A stretch of 64,000 nucleotides of DNA from Ariolimax columbianus (Eukaryota; Mollusca; Gastropoda; Stylommatophora; Arionidae). A program made the translations under genes and the position numbers. Positions 31,239-41,595 of this stretch are shown here, piece by piece. Below the pieces are notes generated by a model. That model did not search any database and was not told where the DNA came from. It saw only the letters and a program-made list of their open reading frames with translations. The stretch covers positions 18,548,631-18,612,630 of the forward strand of contig JAVGWX010000019.1 of NCBI GenBank assembly GCA_036924085.1. Reading direction: 5' to 3'. Each line of letters starts with the position of its first letter. Positions within the stretch are counted from its first letter, which is position 1.

Positions 31239-31946
31239 GTGATGAGAGATTGAACGTTTAAACTTGTATATATCTATACTCACAACTGTAAGTCAGTGTG
31301 ATGAGAGATTGAACGTGTAAACTTGTATATATCTATACTCACAACTGTAAGACAATGTGATGAGAGATTGAACGTTTAAACTTGTATATATCTATACTGA
31401 CAACTGTAAGTCAGTGTGATGAGAGATTGAACGTATAAACTTGTATATATCTATACTCACAACTGTAAGTCAGTGTGATGAGGGATTGAACGTTTAAGCT
31501 TGTATATATCTATACTGACAACTGTAAGACAATGTGATGAGAGATTGAACGTGTAAACTTGTATATATCTATACTGACAACTGTAAGTCAGTGTGATGAG
31601 AGATTGAACGTTTAAACTTGTATATATCTATACTCACAACTGTAAGTCAGTGTGATGAGAGATTGAACGTGTAAACTTGTATATATCTATACTGACAACT
31701 GTAAGTCAGTGTGATGAGAGATTGAACGTGTAAACTTGTATATATCTATACTGACAACTGTAAGTCAGTGTGATGAGAGATTGAACGTGTAAACTTGTAT
31801 ATATCTATACTGACAACTGCAAGTCAGTGTGATGAGAGATTGAACGTGTAAACTTGTATATATCTATACTGACAACTGTAAGTCAGTGTGATGAGAGATT
31901 GAACGTTTAAACTTGTATATATCTATACTGACAACTGTAAGTCAGT
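31239..31946. repeat. 59-bp satellite, 12 units
   Basis: Units start GTGATGAGAGATTGAACGT and repeat at exact 59-bp spacing (31,239, 31,298, 31,357, ...). They are nearly identical apart from TTTAAAC/GTGTAAAC and CTCAC/CTGAC alternatives. The array ends where repeat R1 begins. Confidence 0.95.
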
Positions 31947-31954
31947 GTTATATA

Positions 31955-32312
31955 GGATTGTTGTTGTAATTTCGAATGCTCTCAATGAGTAGGCTCACTC
32001 TTTTGTGAGCTCTGAAAAGGACGTTAAGTGGCCGGCTGCAGTAGCTTTCCACACATCCCGAGCGTGCTGATGAAGGTGAACCGGGGCTCTCCAGGCGGAT
32101 GCGCTATGCTTGGCTTCATCTGCATGTCACTCACTACTACAGGGATCATGTCGATCCCTTACCTTGTTAGTCAGGCTGCAATGAAAACGGCCCGTTTCCA
32201 TGAAAGGTAACGAGGAAGCCACGGTGAGGGTGTTGACCAGTATGTTTTGCCTGACCCTGAATAACATGTCTGATCATTATATTTTGCCTGACCAGACGTT
32301 AGTCTTCCTTCA
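31955..32312 (-). repeat. Interspersed repeat R1, copy 3
   Basis: Inverted R1: it begins with GTTGTTGTAATTTCGAATGC (tail side), has the body (TACTACAGGGATCATGTCGA) and one or two variable units, and ends GACCAGACGTTAGTCTTCC. A short TAA run at 32,328-32,342 follows. Confidence 0.8.
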
Positions 32313-32344
32313 CATATTATGGGTTAATAATAATAATAATAATG

Positions 32345-32960
32345 TTCTCCTAGGCATCTACGGCCTGTTGCGTCGATCGACCACTACCATGTCCAACTGC
32401 TGGGGCTTGTTCATGCGTAGCATGTCGACCGAAATCCCTACAGACTCCTCAGGTGGAACCGAGCACTCTACTGCCTCGAGATGGGGGTAGCGAGGAGTGT
32501 GTGTTGGACCAATGTTTGTGTCAGGCTTTTTTTGTCCATGTTTGACTCCCTGTTTTTTTTTTCTGGTCCGCGCCTGATGCCTCTGGATTGTGTCCACCTC
32601 CGGGTCAGCGTGACTCCTACTGTGCTGATACGAAATTTGGAGAGGTATCGTGTAACCTCCAGTGGAGAAAGGCAGAAGGAAGGCAATTTCAGTCCAAGCA
32701 GGAAGGCCCTTGAATTGCGATAACTTTGGCTGAATTTTAGGGTGTAGTTAAGCGGGATATTGAACGCAATCAAGGACTGGTTTCCCACGGCTTAAGCCAG
32801 TCACACATGCAGTAAGATAAAACAAAACAAACAGGATAACCAAATGAAAGCACATAAATTCCACATAATAAAGACCTTTATACCACCTGGCAAAGGAGCT
32901 GTCAATTATAATACAAACATGAACTAGCAAACAGCAGAACACGACACAAACACTGGAGCG
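32345..32960. other. Unclassified, probably mobile-element-derived
   Basis: The words GTCCAACTGCTGGGGCTTGT and CTCCTCAGGTGGAACCGAG have the look of a LINE C-terminus or 3' region, but I cannot read a protein confidently. The remainder to 32,960 is non-coding. Confidence 0.3.
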
Positions 32961-33720
32961 AGTCGAAGGGCAGCCTGTCAGGCGCGGCCATATTACTTAT
33001 TGTTATATGCAATGGGACAACTGTAAAATGTAGTTGATTGTTTCTAAAGACATGACAGCAGCATCCAGGTTTGTCATTAATATAATAATAGCTGTCCATT
33101 GTTGTCGATGAGGAACGTCGACATCATCCTGTCACAGCTTTCCCTGGATGTCGGTGCGCATGTGGCTGAACAGGCATAACAGCCACACAAGGTCTGTAGA
33201 AGGTGATGGTGTTCCCGCTTCTGGTGATTTCCTGGTCTTGCGTCTGCTCTAGGTTTCACAACACGGTGGTCTTCGCTGGTAGATACACCCATTTTGCGCT
33301 TCTCCAGTCAGATCTGTTTTGCGCACGACATTTCCAGGGGGTGACATCTATCTGGCAACTTTTTAGTGAGTCCCTCAGACTGTCTTTAAAACGTTTCTTT
33401 GTGTGCCCTATCTCGCGCCATACCTGCCTCTGTTCGATGTAGATGAGCTTCTTTGAGAGCTGTTTGTCTGACACTCTAACGAGGTGTCAGGACCATCTTA
33501 GTCGTGCTTTTTCTAGCAGTGCATGAATGCTGGGCATGTCAGCCGTTTATATCAGTGACACGATCTTGCCATCGGATGTTGCGTATTCACCTCAGGCAAC
33601 CTGTGCGGAAGTCGTATAACCTCATTGCATGTCCAGAGTATACAGTCCAGCTTTCGCAGGCGCAGAGTAGGGTTGGAATGATGGTTTAGTTAATGTAGGT
33701 TACCAGATACAAACAGATAC
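32961..33720 (-). mobile_element. RTE-type LINE 3' fragment
   Basis: The minus strand encodes the end of an RTE-type protein: CESWTVYSGHAMRLYDF, then QDRVTDIN, KKRFKDSLRDSLKSCQIDV and W..AQNRSDWR. This is the common 'YACETW ... RQDRIPD ... RFKDSLK ... DRSxWR' tail. The open 72-residue segment is 33,474-33,256; other parts lie in other frames. A terminal finger (CYACSATCAPTSR region) is degraded. The segment 33,020-33,090 resembles 63,520-63,580 and is probably 3' untranslated sequence. Confidence 0.75.
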
Positions 33721-33724
33721 ACCC

Positions 33725-33830
33725 ATCCATACACTGGCCAATACATCCTGGTATTACCCAAAGGACTATGGTCTAGGGTTGAAAAAGGCGTCCCTTCGCC
33801 AGTAGAATCCATAAAAATAAACCTGTAATC
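33725..33830. repeat. Interspersed repeat R2
   Basis: Contains GGCCAATACATCCTGGTATT and CCCAAAGGACTATGGTCTAG, matching 12,205-12,320 and 44,348-44,460 with moderate divergence. Confidence 0.6.
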
Positions 33831-33944
33831 AAACCACTAAAAAAACACAACAACAAAAAAAGACTCAATAGTTGGAGTACTTACAATTCCAGTTCGCACT
33901 AAGACGTATGACCTCTCTGAAGTCGTTAGAACAACTCATGAGTG

Positions 33945-34145
33945 AAATCAGCGATGCAAATTTGTGTTTGTCGGTATTGCTGCCAGTCAGTCAAGATATC
34001 TTGTTGGTTCAGATCAATGTATAAAGTTAGGCAAATGGCGACAAAAACAGCAGACTCACAAATTGGTTTAGGGTTAAGACCGGGGTACAGCTTTGAGAGC
34101 AACCTAAAGTGAGCTACTATTTTTGTGCGGGAAAAAAGATGTGGT
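33945..34145. repeat. Direct repeat, left copy (pairs with 34,740-34,935)
   Basis: The block with TGCCAGTCAGTCAAG, GATTCAGATCAATGTATAAAG-like and AAGACCGGGGTA words recurs at 34,740-34,935 with roughly 80% similarity by eye. A CR1-like fragment and part of R2 lie between the copies. Confidence 0.7.
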
Positions 34146-34269
34146 TACTTAATGACTAAAAGGTGTGCCTTCGCCAGTAGAATCCAGAAAGGCAAATCTT
34201 TAATTCAATTTTTTTTTTAAATTTAAAAAAACCTACAGTTTGAATATTTTGAGTTCCGTGATATCACTG

Positions 34270-34725
34270 GTATTTTAACTTAACTGGACGTCTTTATACT
34301 GGTTTAGAAGACTCTGCAGAGTCTGTATTCAACCCGTTTCATTTACATTTCTTTGCTGTAAAACCTATGCGCATCCAGTCAATTCTTGAATGCATTAATT
34401 GTCCCTACCTCCACTACTTCCTGTGACAATGGATTTCAAACATTCACCACTCTCTAACTAAAAATATATTTCTTAATTTCTAATCTGGACATTTCTTTAG
34501 TTAATTTGTAGCGATGCCCTCTTGTTCTTGTAGGGGGTTGTATTTTGAAAACTTGTTATAGTCTAATTTATCCGTTCCTCTGATCATCTAATAAACCTGT
34601 ATTGTCACCACGAATTCTTCTCTTTTCTAGGCACTGTAGGCCGGTTTTTCTGTCTTTCCTTATAACTCCAGACCTGTACACAGTACTCCAATCTAGGTCT
34701 AACTAATGCTTTATACAGATATAAC
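34270..34725 (-). mobile_element. CR1-like LINE C-terminal and 3' end
   Basis: The minus strand reads LEKRRIRGDNTGLLDDQ, KIQPPTRTRGHRYKL, TKEMSRLEIKKYIFS and RVVNV, followed by INAFKN. The 3' untranslated end has a perfect palindrome GACTCTGCAGAGTC near 34,308-34,322 and a TTAAGT-type terminus (34,278-34,285). Stops and indels are present. Confidence 0.8.
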
Positions 34726-34739
34726 AACTGTTTGAGGGC

Positions 34740-34935
34740 AGCACTGCAAATGTTTGTTTGTCAGTAGTGTTGCCAGTCAGTCAAGCTACCTTGTTGATTC
34801 AGATCAATGTATAAAGAAAGCTCAAGTACGTTGAGAACACTAAGCGGACTCCCACAAATTTGTTTGTGGTTAAAACCGGGGTAAAACGTCGAGAGACATC
34901 TGACATGGGCGTCTATTATAGTGAGGGAAATAGGT
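34740..34935. repeat. Direct repeat, right copy (pairs with 33,945-34,145)
   Basis: See the left copy. It runs directly into the CAAT-containing array. Confidence 0.7.
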
Positions 34936-34937
34936 GT

Positions 34938-35064
34938 GGTTCAATCAATCAATCAATCAATCAAAGCCCGTCGCTGGGCTGCTCTTTCTGCCTCTCTCCA
35001 TGTGTAATCAATCAATCAATCAAAGCCCGTCGCTGGGCTGCTCTTTCTGCCTCTCTCCATGTGT

Positions 35065-35095
<31 letters not shown>

Positions 35096-35194
35096 GCCCG
35101 TCGCTGGGCTGCTCTTTCTGCCTCTCTCAATGTGTAATCAATCAATCAATCAAAGCCCGTCGCTGGGCTGCTCTTTCTGCCTCTCTCCATGTGT

Positions 35195-35225
<31 letters not shown>

Positions 35226-35601
35226 GCCCGTCGCTGGGCTGCTCTTTCTGCCTCTCTCCATGTGTAATCAATCAATCAATCAACCTAAGCCCGTCGCTGG
35301 GGTGCTCTTTCTGCCTCTCTCCATGTGTAATCAATCAATCAATCAATCAAAGCCCGTCTACTCTTTCTGCCTCTCTCCATGTGTAATCAATCAAATCAAT
35401 CAATCAATCAAAGCCCGTCTGCTCTTTCTGCCTCTCTCCATGTGTAATCAATCAATCAATCAAAGCCCGTCTGCTCTTTCTGCCTCTCTCCATGTGTAAT
35501 CAATCAATCAATCAATCAAAGCCCGTCTACTCTTTCTGCCTCTCTCCGTGTGTAATCAATCAATCAAAGCCCGTCTGCTCTTTCTGCCTCTCTCCGCGTG
35601 T

Positions 35602-35636
<35 letters not shown>

Positions 35637-35669
35637 GCCCGTCTACTCTTTCTGCCTCTCTCCGCGTGT

Positions 35670-35700
<31 letters not shown>

Positions 35701-36064
35701 GCCCGTCTACTCTTTCTGCCTCTCTCCATGTGTAATCAATCAATCAATCAATCAAAGCCCGTCTACTCTTTCTGCCTCTCTCCGCGTGTAATCAATCAAT
35801 CAATCAATCAATCAAAGCCCGTCTACTCTTTCTGCCTCTCTCCATGTGTAATCAATCAATCAAAGCCCGTCTACTCTTTCTGCCTCTCTCCGAGTGTAAT
35901 CAATCAATCAATCAAAGCTCGTCTACTCTTTCTGCCTCTCTCCGCGTGTAATCAATCAATCAATCAATCAATCAAAGCCCGTCTCCTCTTTCTGCCTCTC
36001 TCCGCGTGTAATCAATCAATCAATAAATCAATCAAAGCCCGTCTGCCTCTCTCCGCGTGTAATC
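34938..36064. repeat. Compound array: variable (CAAT)n inside ~60-75 bp units
   Basis: Each unit is a run of 2-8 CAAT words followed by AAAGCCCGTC..., CTCTTTCTGCCTCTCTCC and rGTGTAAT. The left third (to about 35,330) has a long unit form with CGCTGGG; the right two thirds lack those seven bases. About 17 units are present. Open frames reading SINQSIK...FLPLS are by-products. Confidence 0.95.
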
Positions 36065-36119
36065 ATTTAATTTTAGTTCCTTCTCACATTCTCTTCTTCG
36101 TATATTTTTTTCGCTCAAA

Positions 36120-36480
36120 CTCTCTCTCCTCTTGAGGATTCCATGTAAGAGCCTGTCTGGCTATATTGGATGGTGCTTTCTGCGGTGTATGTTCTAGCCA
36201 TCCCCATTTTCTTCACTTAATTTGTTGTTCCAATGGATGTTATTGGCTCTTTTCCCACATGTCTTCGTCTCTCACCATGTCCTGCCACTCTATGCCCATT
36301 ATCCTGTGTAGGCATCTCTTAACGAAGGACTGGAGTCTTTGTTGTATGTCCTTATTCGTTCTCCATATATCCACTCCATAAGCGCAACACCGACTGGACA
36401 CTGGCGTTGAATATGTGGTTATTTCAGGGATAAACTGTATGGCATTGAGAGATGTCTTCTGCCTCTCTGTGAGCGAAATA
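36120..36480 (-). mobile_element. LINE reverse transcriptase C-terminal fragment
   Basis: The minus strand reads YGVDIWRTNKDIQQRLQSFV, KRCLHRIMGIEWQDMVRDED, RKWGWLEHT and ARQALTWNPQ. This is the well-known 'YGxExWRxTK ... FINxCLRxI ... KRRKWxWIGHTLRK ... ALxWNPQGKR' tail of endonuclease-reverse transcriptase LINEs. Frameshifts and one stop occur. The clade is uncertain (RTE- or L1-like). Confidence 0.78.
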
Positions 36481-36484
36481 GATC

Positions 36485-36905
36485 GGTATAATTGACGTAT
36501 AAGCTAGAAGCAATATGTAGGATTAATTGAAGGATAAACTAGAAAGTAATTGGTAGGATTAATTGAAGGATAAACTAGAAAGAAATAGGTAGGATTCATT
36601 GAAGGATAAACTAGAAAGAAAAAGGTCAGATTAATTGAAGAATAAACTAAAAAAGAAATAGGTAAGATTAATTGAATGATAAACTAGAAAGAATTATGTA
36701 GGATTAATTGAAGGATAAAATAGAAAGAAATAGTTCGGATTAATTGAAGGATAAACTAGAAAGAAATAGGTAGGATTAATTGACGGATAAGCTAGAAAGA
36801 AATAAGTCGGATTAATTGACGGATAAGCTAGAAAGAAATAGGTCTGATTAATTGAAGGATAAACTAGAAATAAATAGGTAGGATTAATTAAAGGATAAAC
36901 TAGAA
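36485..36905. repeat. 36-bp minisatellite
   Basis: About eleven units based on AGGATTAATTGAAGGATAAA plus CTAGAAAGAAATAGGT, with scattered substitutions. Confidence 0.93.
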
Positions 36906-37514
36906 AGAAGTCTTTAAAGCAACAAATTTGTTTTCACCGATTCATCCTGGTTAGTTGCAACTTCTTCATCCAATATTCTCTTGAGTTCCGTACCCACATA
37001 TTAATGGCTGAATGCAGTGCCTCCATCTATGGAGAAATATGTAAACAAAAAATTCAATAATTATAGGATAAGTTATAGTAGACAGGAATGTAGACATACA
37101 GAATGGTTAGTAGGTGGATTACCTAGTTAGAAGGTAGATAGGCAAACGTACTGCATTGGTAGGTAGATATGTTGGTAAATTAGTAGAGAGATAGATGGAC
37201 AAAGAGATAAACATATAGACATAGATATGGCGCCCTACAGGCTGCGGGTCTACATTACTCTACTAGTTAAGTTCATTACGGATGCCGTCAGACTACGGAA
37301 TTACCTGGAATTTCCACTAGTCGACGACTTACACTTGTGTTCACGGAAACGTGTCGTTTTTTTCCATTTGGACTGGTTAATTCGTTTGTTTTTTTAGTTG
37401 TCTTCCCGCCGATTATCCTGGCAAAGACATCGGCTATATGAATTAGCACTACTCTTAAATTTATCTACATTAAACTCCATTACTGATTGAGTAGGTTTTA
37501 CCCTGTGGTGATGA
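36906..37514. other. No gene; one SINE-like scrap
   Basis: A patch near 37,228-37,275 (GGCGCCCTACAGGCTGCGGG) resembles the SINE body at 40,150-40,190. The rest is non-coding. Confidence 0.45.
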
Positions 37515-37517
37515 GGA

Positions 37518-37850
37518 ACTAAGACACTTGTCCGATCAGGCACAAACATACTGACCAGGATGTCGCGTGAGGGTCAGATAAAATATATTGTATAAGACCA
37601 CTGTCTCTCTTCCATATAGCATTCCATATAACAGAATGTTTTCTGGGTGACGAGATGTGGATCTACGTGATACCCGTAGTAGTGAGCGTTATGCAGATGA
37701 AGCCTTGCATAGCACCACCGCTTGGTGTACAATGGTCCACCTTCATAAGCATATCAGCATGCTGGGGATGTGAGGAAAGCTGCTACAACCTGCCAGATAA
37801 CGTCCGTTTTATGGTGCACTAGAAGAGTAAACTTACTCATTGTGGACATT
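37518..37850 (+). repeat. Interspersed repeat R1, copy 4
   Basis: It begins GTCCGATCAGGCACAAACAT, has the conserved body (TACCCGTAGTAGTGAGCG) and ends at ATTGTGGACATTG, where a long AAC array takes over. Confidence 0.82.
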
Positions 37851-38235
37851 GAACAACAAAAACTACAACAACAACACAAACAACAACAACAACAGAAACA
37901 AAAACAACAACAAAAACAACAACAATAACAACAACAACAGTAACAAAAACAACAACAAAAACAACAACAACAAAAACTACAACAACAACAAAAACAACAA
38001 CAACAACAACAGAAACAAAAACAACAACAAAAACAACAACAATAACAACAACAACAGTAACAAAAAACAACAACAAAAACAACAACAACAGAAACAAAAA
38101 CAACAACAACAAAAACAACAACAACAATAACAACAACAACACCACCAAAAAGAACAACAAAAACAAAAACAACAACAAAAACAACAACAACAAAACCAAC
38201 AACAACAACAACAAAACCAACAACAACAACCACCA
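37851..38235. repeat. (AAC)n microsatellite, about 385 bp
   Basis: AAC triplets interrupted by AAAAAC, AGT/ATA variants and a few ACC. It follows directly on the AAC tail of R1. Long open frames on both strands (poly-Asn/Gln-like; poly-Val/Leu/Cys) are by-products. Confidence 0.97.
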
Positions 38236-38237
38236 TG

Positions 38238-38730
38238 GGGTACTGTGTAATTGACAACACTTAAGAGACTTCTTCAAACTGTCTGTGAAATGCTTTTATA
38301 GACTTCCTTGTGATCGTCTTCCGTTACTCAGTTTGCTATCCAGAAGCCCGTTTGGGAAACTTTCGCTTGACTTTTGAGTTAGGTGGTCAGACCATCTCAA
38401 TTGGGCTTTCTGCAAAAGGGTATGAGTACCTGGCATGTTGGCTCTGAATAGGACTTCATTATCTGTGAAATGGTCCTGGCAGCAAATATGCAGTATGAGT
38501 CTCAGACAGGTCACGTGGAAGCTATTTAGCTTCCTGGCTTCTACAGCGTAGACAGTTCAGATTAAATGCTCGCACTTTCGTCAGATATGTTGCTGTGGCT
38601 GTTTGGAGCCTATGCTGGTATATGATGTCTTCGATGTTTTCTACCCATTTGTCTCGTGGTCTTCATCTATGCTCTGAACCTCAATCCCTTACTGCTGTAT
38701 GCTTTTAATGGCAGGCGCTCTGGTTTTATT
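38238..38730 (-). mobile_element. RTE-type LINE C-terminal fragment
   Basis: The minus strand reads VEARKLNSFHVTCLRLIL, CQDHFTDNEVLFRANMPG, THTLLQKAQLRWSDHL and HFTDSLKKSLKCCQL, the same tail type as 32,961-33,720 (RxANMPS..xLLxKAxLRWxGH). The frame is open 38,514-38,296 and damaged elsewhere. Confidence 0.8.
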
Positions 38731-38849
38731 CTCGTGAGATGGCACCAAACCAATTTACTTTCTGTCTAAGTGTGTATTCTATGTTGCATGTTGTTCCCAC
38801 AACTTTTCTTACCTCATTTAGATCAAGTGAAAGTACAAGAATCTGGTTG

Positions 38850-38912
38850 TATACGGACTCAGCAGTGTCTTCTAAACCAGATTAAAGATGTTAAGTTTAC
38901 GTTAAGTTATTT
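38850..38912 (+). repeat. CR1/SINE tail block
   Basis: GGTTGTATACGGACTCAGCAGTGTCTTCTAAACCAGATTAAAG is split over two short words and ends in ACGTTAAG-like sequence. It is the isolated 3' end of a CR1-like LINE or its SINE partner. Confidence 0.65.
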
Positions 38913-38924
38913 CTCAGGCTCTCT

Positions 38925-39630
38925 CTTCTGGTGACGTTAATGAGCTGTTTCTTCTGGTGAAGTTAATGATATGTCTCTTCTGGTGACGTTAATGACCTGT
39001 CTCTTCTGGTGAAGTTAATTATCTGTCTCTTCTGGTGACGTTGATGACATATCTTGTCTGGGGACGTTGTTGACCTGTCTCTTTGGGTGACGTTGATGAC
39101 CTGTCTTGTCTGGGGACGTTGATGACCTGTCTCTTTTGGTGACGTTGATGTACTGTCTCTTTGGGTGACGTTGATGACCTGTCTCTTCTGGTGACATTGA
39201 TGACCTGTCTCTTCTAGTGACGTTGATGACCTGTCTCTTCTGGTGACGTTGATGACCTGTTTCTTCTGGTGACTTTGATGATCTGTCTTTTCTGGTGACG
39301 TTGATTACCTGTCTCTTTTGGTGAAATTGATGACCTGTCAATTCTGGTGACGTTGATGACCTGTCTTGTCTGGGGACGTTGATGACCTGTCTCTTCTGGT
39401 GACATTGATGACCTGTCTCTTCTAGTGACGTTGATGACCTGTCTCTTCTGGTGACGTTGATGACCTGTTTCTTCTGGTGACTTTGATGATCTGTCTTTTC
39501 TGGTGACGTTGATTACCTGTCTCTTTTGGTGAAATTGATGACCTGTCAATTCTGGTGACGTTGATGACCTGTCTTGTCTGGGGACGTTGATGAACTGCCT
39601 CTTCGTGTGACGTTGATGACCTGTCTCGGA
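38925..39630. repeat. 26-bp minisatellite with 208-bp higher-order repeat
   Basis: About 27 units based on GATGACCTGTCTCTTCTGGT plus GACGTT. A block of eight units near 39,175-39,382 is repeated almost identically at 39,383-39,590 (offset 208 bp). Minus-strand open frames (GHQRHQKRQVINVTR) are by-products. Confidence 0.95.
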
Positions 39631-39863
39631 CATCTTATTTCACAGGTTACCTTTTATTTTCCTGTAGCTTGGACAGCGGCCATGTTTGACATTAACAACA
39701 CAGAGTCGGTAACAATTGATTATATTGAAATTATGTTGCGGTATAAATTGTCAGGATATAGACTTTGTCATGTCACTGTTTATTTCCGTGAATTTGTCAA
39801 AATATAAATAGGCAGTGACATCAAAAACAGTGCAGTCTGAGATGACGTGTTAGCACGGCTCGG

Positions 39864-39874
39864 TGGTCTAATGG
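39864..39874 (+). promoter_or_regulatory. Pol III A-box-like element of SINE
   Basis: TGGTCTAATGG fits TRGYNNARNGG well and lies 34 bp before the B box. Confidence 0.6.
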
Positions 39875-39907
39875 TAAGGTGTCTGCCTCGGTTGGCGGAG
39901 CTAGTGT

Positions 39908-39916
39908 GTTCGAATC
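39908..39916 (+). promoter_or_regulatory. Pol III B-box-like element of SINE
   Basis: GTTCGAATC matches the core GGTTCGANTCC of the B box. Confidence 0.65.
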
Positions 39917-40307
39917 AAGGTGGAGACCGGGATTTTTTTCACGTGGATCTTCTGGTAAAAATTCGCCCAATCTCAGGGTAGTGAGATCGGACTCCCGTGT
40001 TTAGTGTCGAGTACGTTAAAAACTCCCTGGCAGTTGGAAATCGGAAAGATTGGGATTAACGGTCGTTGCCCGGATAAAATTGAAGTTTTAAAATTGAAAA
40101 TTTACACAAATTATTAGTACCTTTCCTCGGGTGGTTTGTTAAGAGCAGCTATGCGGCGCCTAACTGACTGCGGATCTACTTAGGCTCTAGTGTTTGTATT
40201 TATTAAAATGGACTCGCACATCAGTAAACACTACCCACCAAGAAATTGGTTGTTTACACACTCCATAGAGTCGTCTTAACCAGTTTAAAGACGTTAAGTT
40301 AGGTTAG

Positions 40308-40950
40308 GTGGAGGGAGTGGATTCGAGTGGAGTGGAGTGGAGTGAATTGGAGTGGAGTGGAGTCGAGTGGAGTGGAGTAGATTGAAGGGAAGTGGAATGG
40401 AGTGGATTGAAGTGGAGTGGAGTGGTTTGAAGTGAAGTGGAGTGAAGTCGAGTGGAGTCGAGTGGAGTGGAGTGGAGTGGATTGAAGTGGAGTGGAGTTG
40501 TGTGGAGTGGATTTAAGTGAAGTGGAGTGGAGTGGATTGAAGGGAAGTGGAGTGGAGTGGATTGAAGTGAAGTGGAGTGGAGTCGAGTGGAGTCGAGTGT
40601 AGTGGAGTGGATTGAAGTGAAGTGGAGTGGAGTCGAGTGGAGTGGAGTCGAGTGGAGTGAAATCGATTGGAGTAGAGTCGAGTGGATTGAAGTGAAGTGA
40701 AATGAAGTGGAGTTGAGTTGAGTTAAACCGAGCCATTCTACGTCACGTTACGTTAAGTTAAGTGGATTGGAGTGGAGTGGAGTGGATTGAAGTGAAGTGT
40801 AGTCGATCCGAGCCATGTCACGTTACCTTAAGTGGAGTGGAGTGGTGTAGAGTGGAGTGAAGTGGAGAGGAGTCGAGTGGAGTCGAGCGAGCCATGCAAC
40901 GTCACGTTACGTTAAGTTAAGTAAGTTAAGTGGAGTGGAGTGGAGTGTTT
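40308..40950. repeat. GTGGA-type pentamer array
   Basis: Built from GTGGA, GTCGA, TTGAA and GTGAA words (5-bp period). Three internal patches carry CACGTTACGTTAAG-like words that resemble the SINE/CR1 tail. Strongly strand-asymmetric (purine-rich top strand). Confidence 0.95.
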
Positions 40951-41247
40951 ATATACAGGTTTTGATCTTTATTATGTCCATTTACGGCTGAAAAAGATAA
41001 AAGAAGATACATAGTGGAAACGTGTAAAGATATAGAAAACTAACAGCAACAAGGCAGATAGAGAAATGCCTTTAAGGCAAAAAGAACACTGACAAGGGAG
41101 TTCCGTTCGGTTCCACGTGTCATCGATGACAAAGAAGATAACACATTAACAGAAACCAAAGACATGCTAAATAGATGGAGAGAGTACTGAAGAAACATGT
41201 ATGGAGATAGCACAAAGCGCTCAGTTCTTCTTCTTATTTCGTTCGCT

Positions 41248-41595
41248 TTAAAATATTGTCTGTTTCTGCAATGTTGTCTCTTGTATAAACTTCACGGTCT
41301 TTTGTAGTTCACATACAGGTCCATAAAGTTTCTCTTCCAGTGTTGTGTCTATAGGCCAGTGAGATTTTCTCTGTATATCATATTCGGGGTAGTTTTGTAG
41401 TATGTGCTCTGCTGTCTGGGGTGCCTGTCCGCATGTACACATGGCTGAGTTGACAATCTTCATTTTTGTGTACATATGGCTGCGGAGTCGGTTGTGTCCT
41501 GTTCTAAGGCGCAACACAACAGATTGCTCTTTTCTGTTCATGTTATGGTAATCGTCTGGTGTTACTGTTGGTGGCTTTCTGATTGATTTGATCAT
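41248..41595 (-). pseudogene. Family B C-terminal knuckle region
   Basis: The frame reads YHNMNRKEQSVVLRLRTGHN and then CTCGQAPQTAEHILQNY, where the final Cys of the Cys-x-Cys-x7-His-x4-Cys knuckle has become Tyr. It ends at ETTLQKQTIF, a few bases before the AAGAAG tail. Confidence 0.83.

Larger units (their letters stand above)
39853..40308 (+). mobile_element. tRNA-derived SINE with CR1-like tail
   Basis: A tRNA-like head (39,853-39,926) is followed by a body of about 300 bp and a 3' tail. The head has A-box-like TGGTCTAATGG and B-box-like GTTCGAATC. The tail (about 40,240-40,308: AGAGTCGTCTTAACCAGTTT then AAAGACGTTAAGTTAGG) matches the 3' end of the CR1-like LINE copies. The acceptor and T stems do not pair, so it is not a functional tRNA. 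It runs straight into the GTGGA array. Confidence 0.75.

Noticed and set aside
32068..32110. CTGATGA in R1, as in hammerhead ribozymes
   Set aside because: The required GAAA after stem II and the conserved stem III/cleavage site are absent in every R1 copy examined.
34860..36135. Repeat protein with SINQSIK and FLPLS motifs
   Set aside because: Frame changes with CAAT number; a compound minisatellite, not a gene.
37754..38277. Poly-Asn/Gln and Val/Cys/Leu-rich proteins
   Set aside because: Both strands of one AAC microsatellite; low complexity, no start context or flanking coding signal.
39015..39633. Basic repeat protein (GHQRHQKRQVINVTR)
   Set aside because: Open only because of the 26-bp array in fortunate phases; no domain.
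39853..39926. Functional tRNA gene
   Set aside because: A and B boxes are present but the acceptor and T stems do not pair; it is a SINE head.
40291..40308. Telomere-like TTAGG
   Set aside because: Only two units at the end of a SINE; not a telomere or internal telomeric array.
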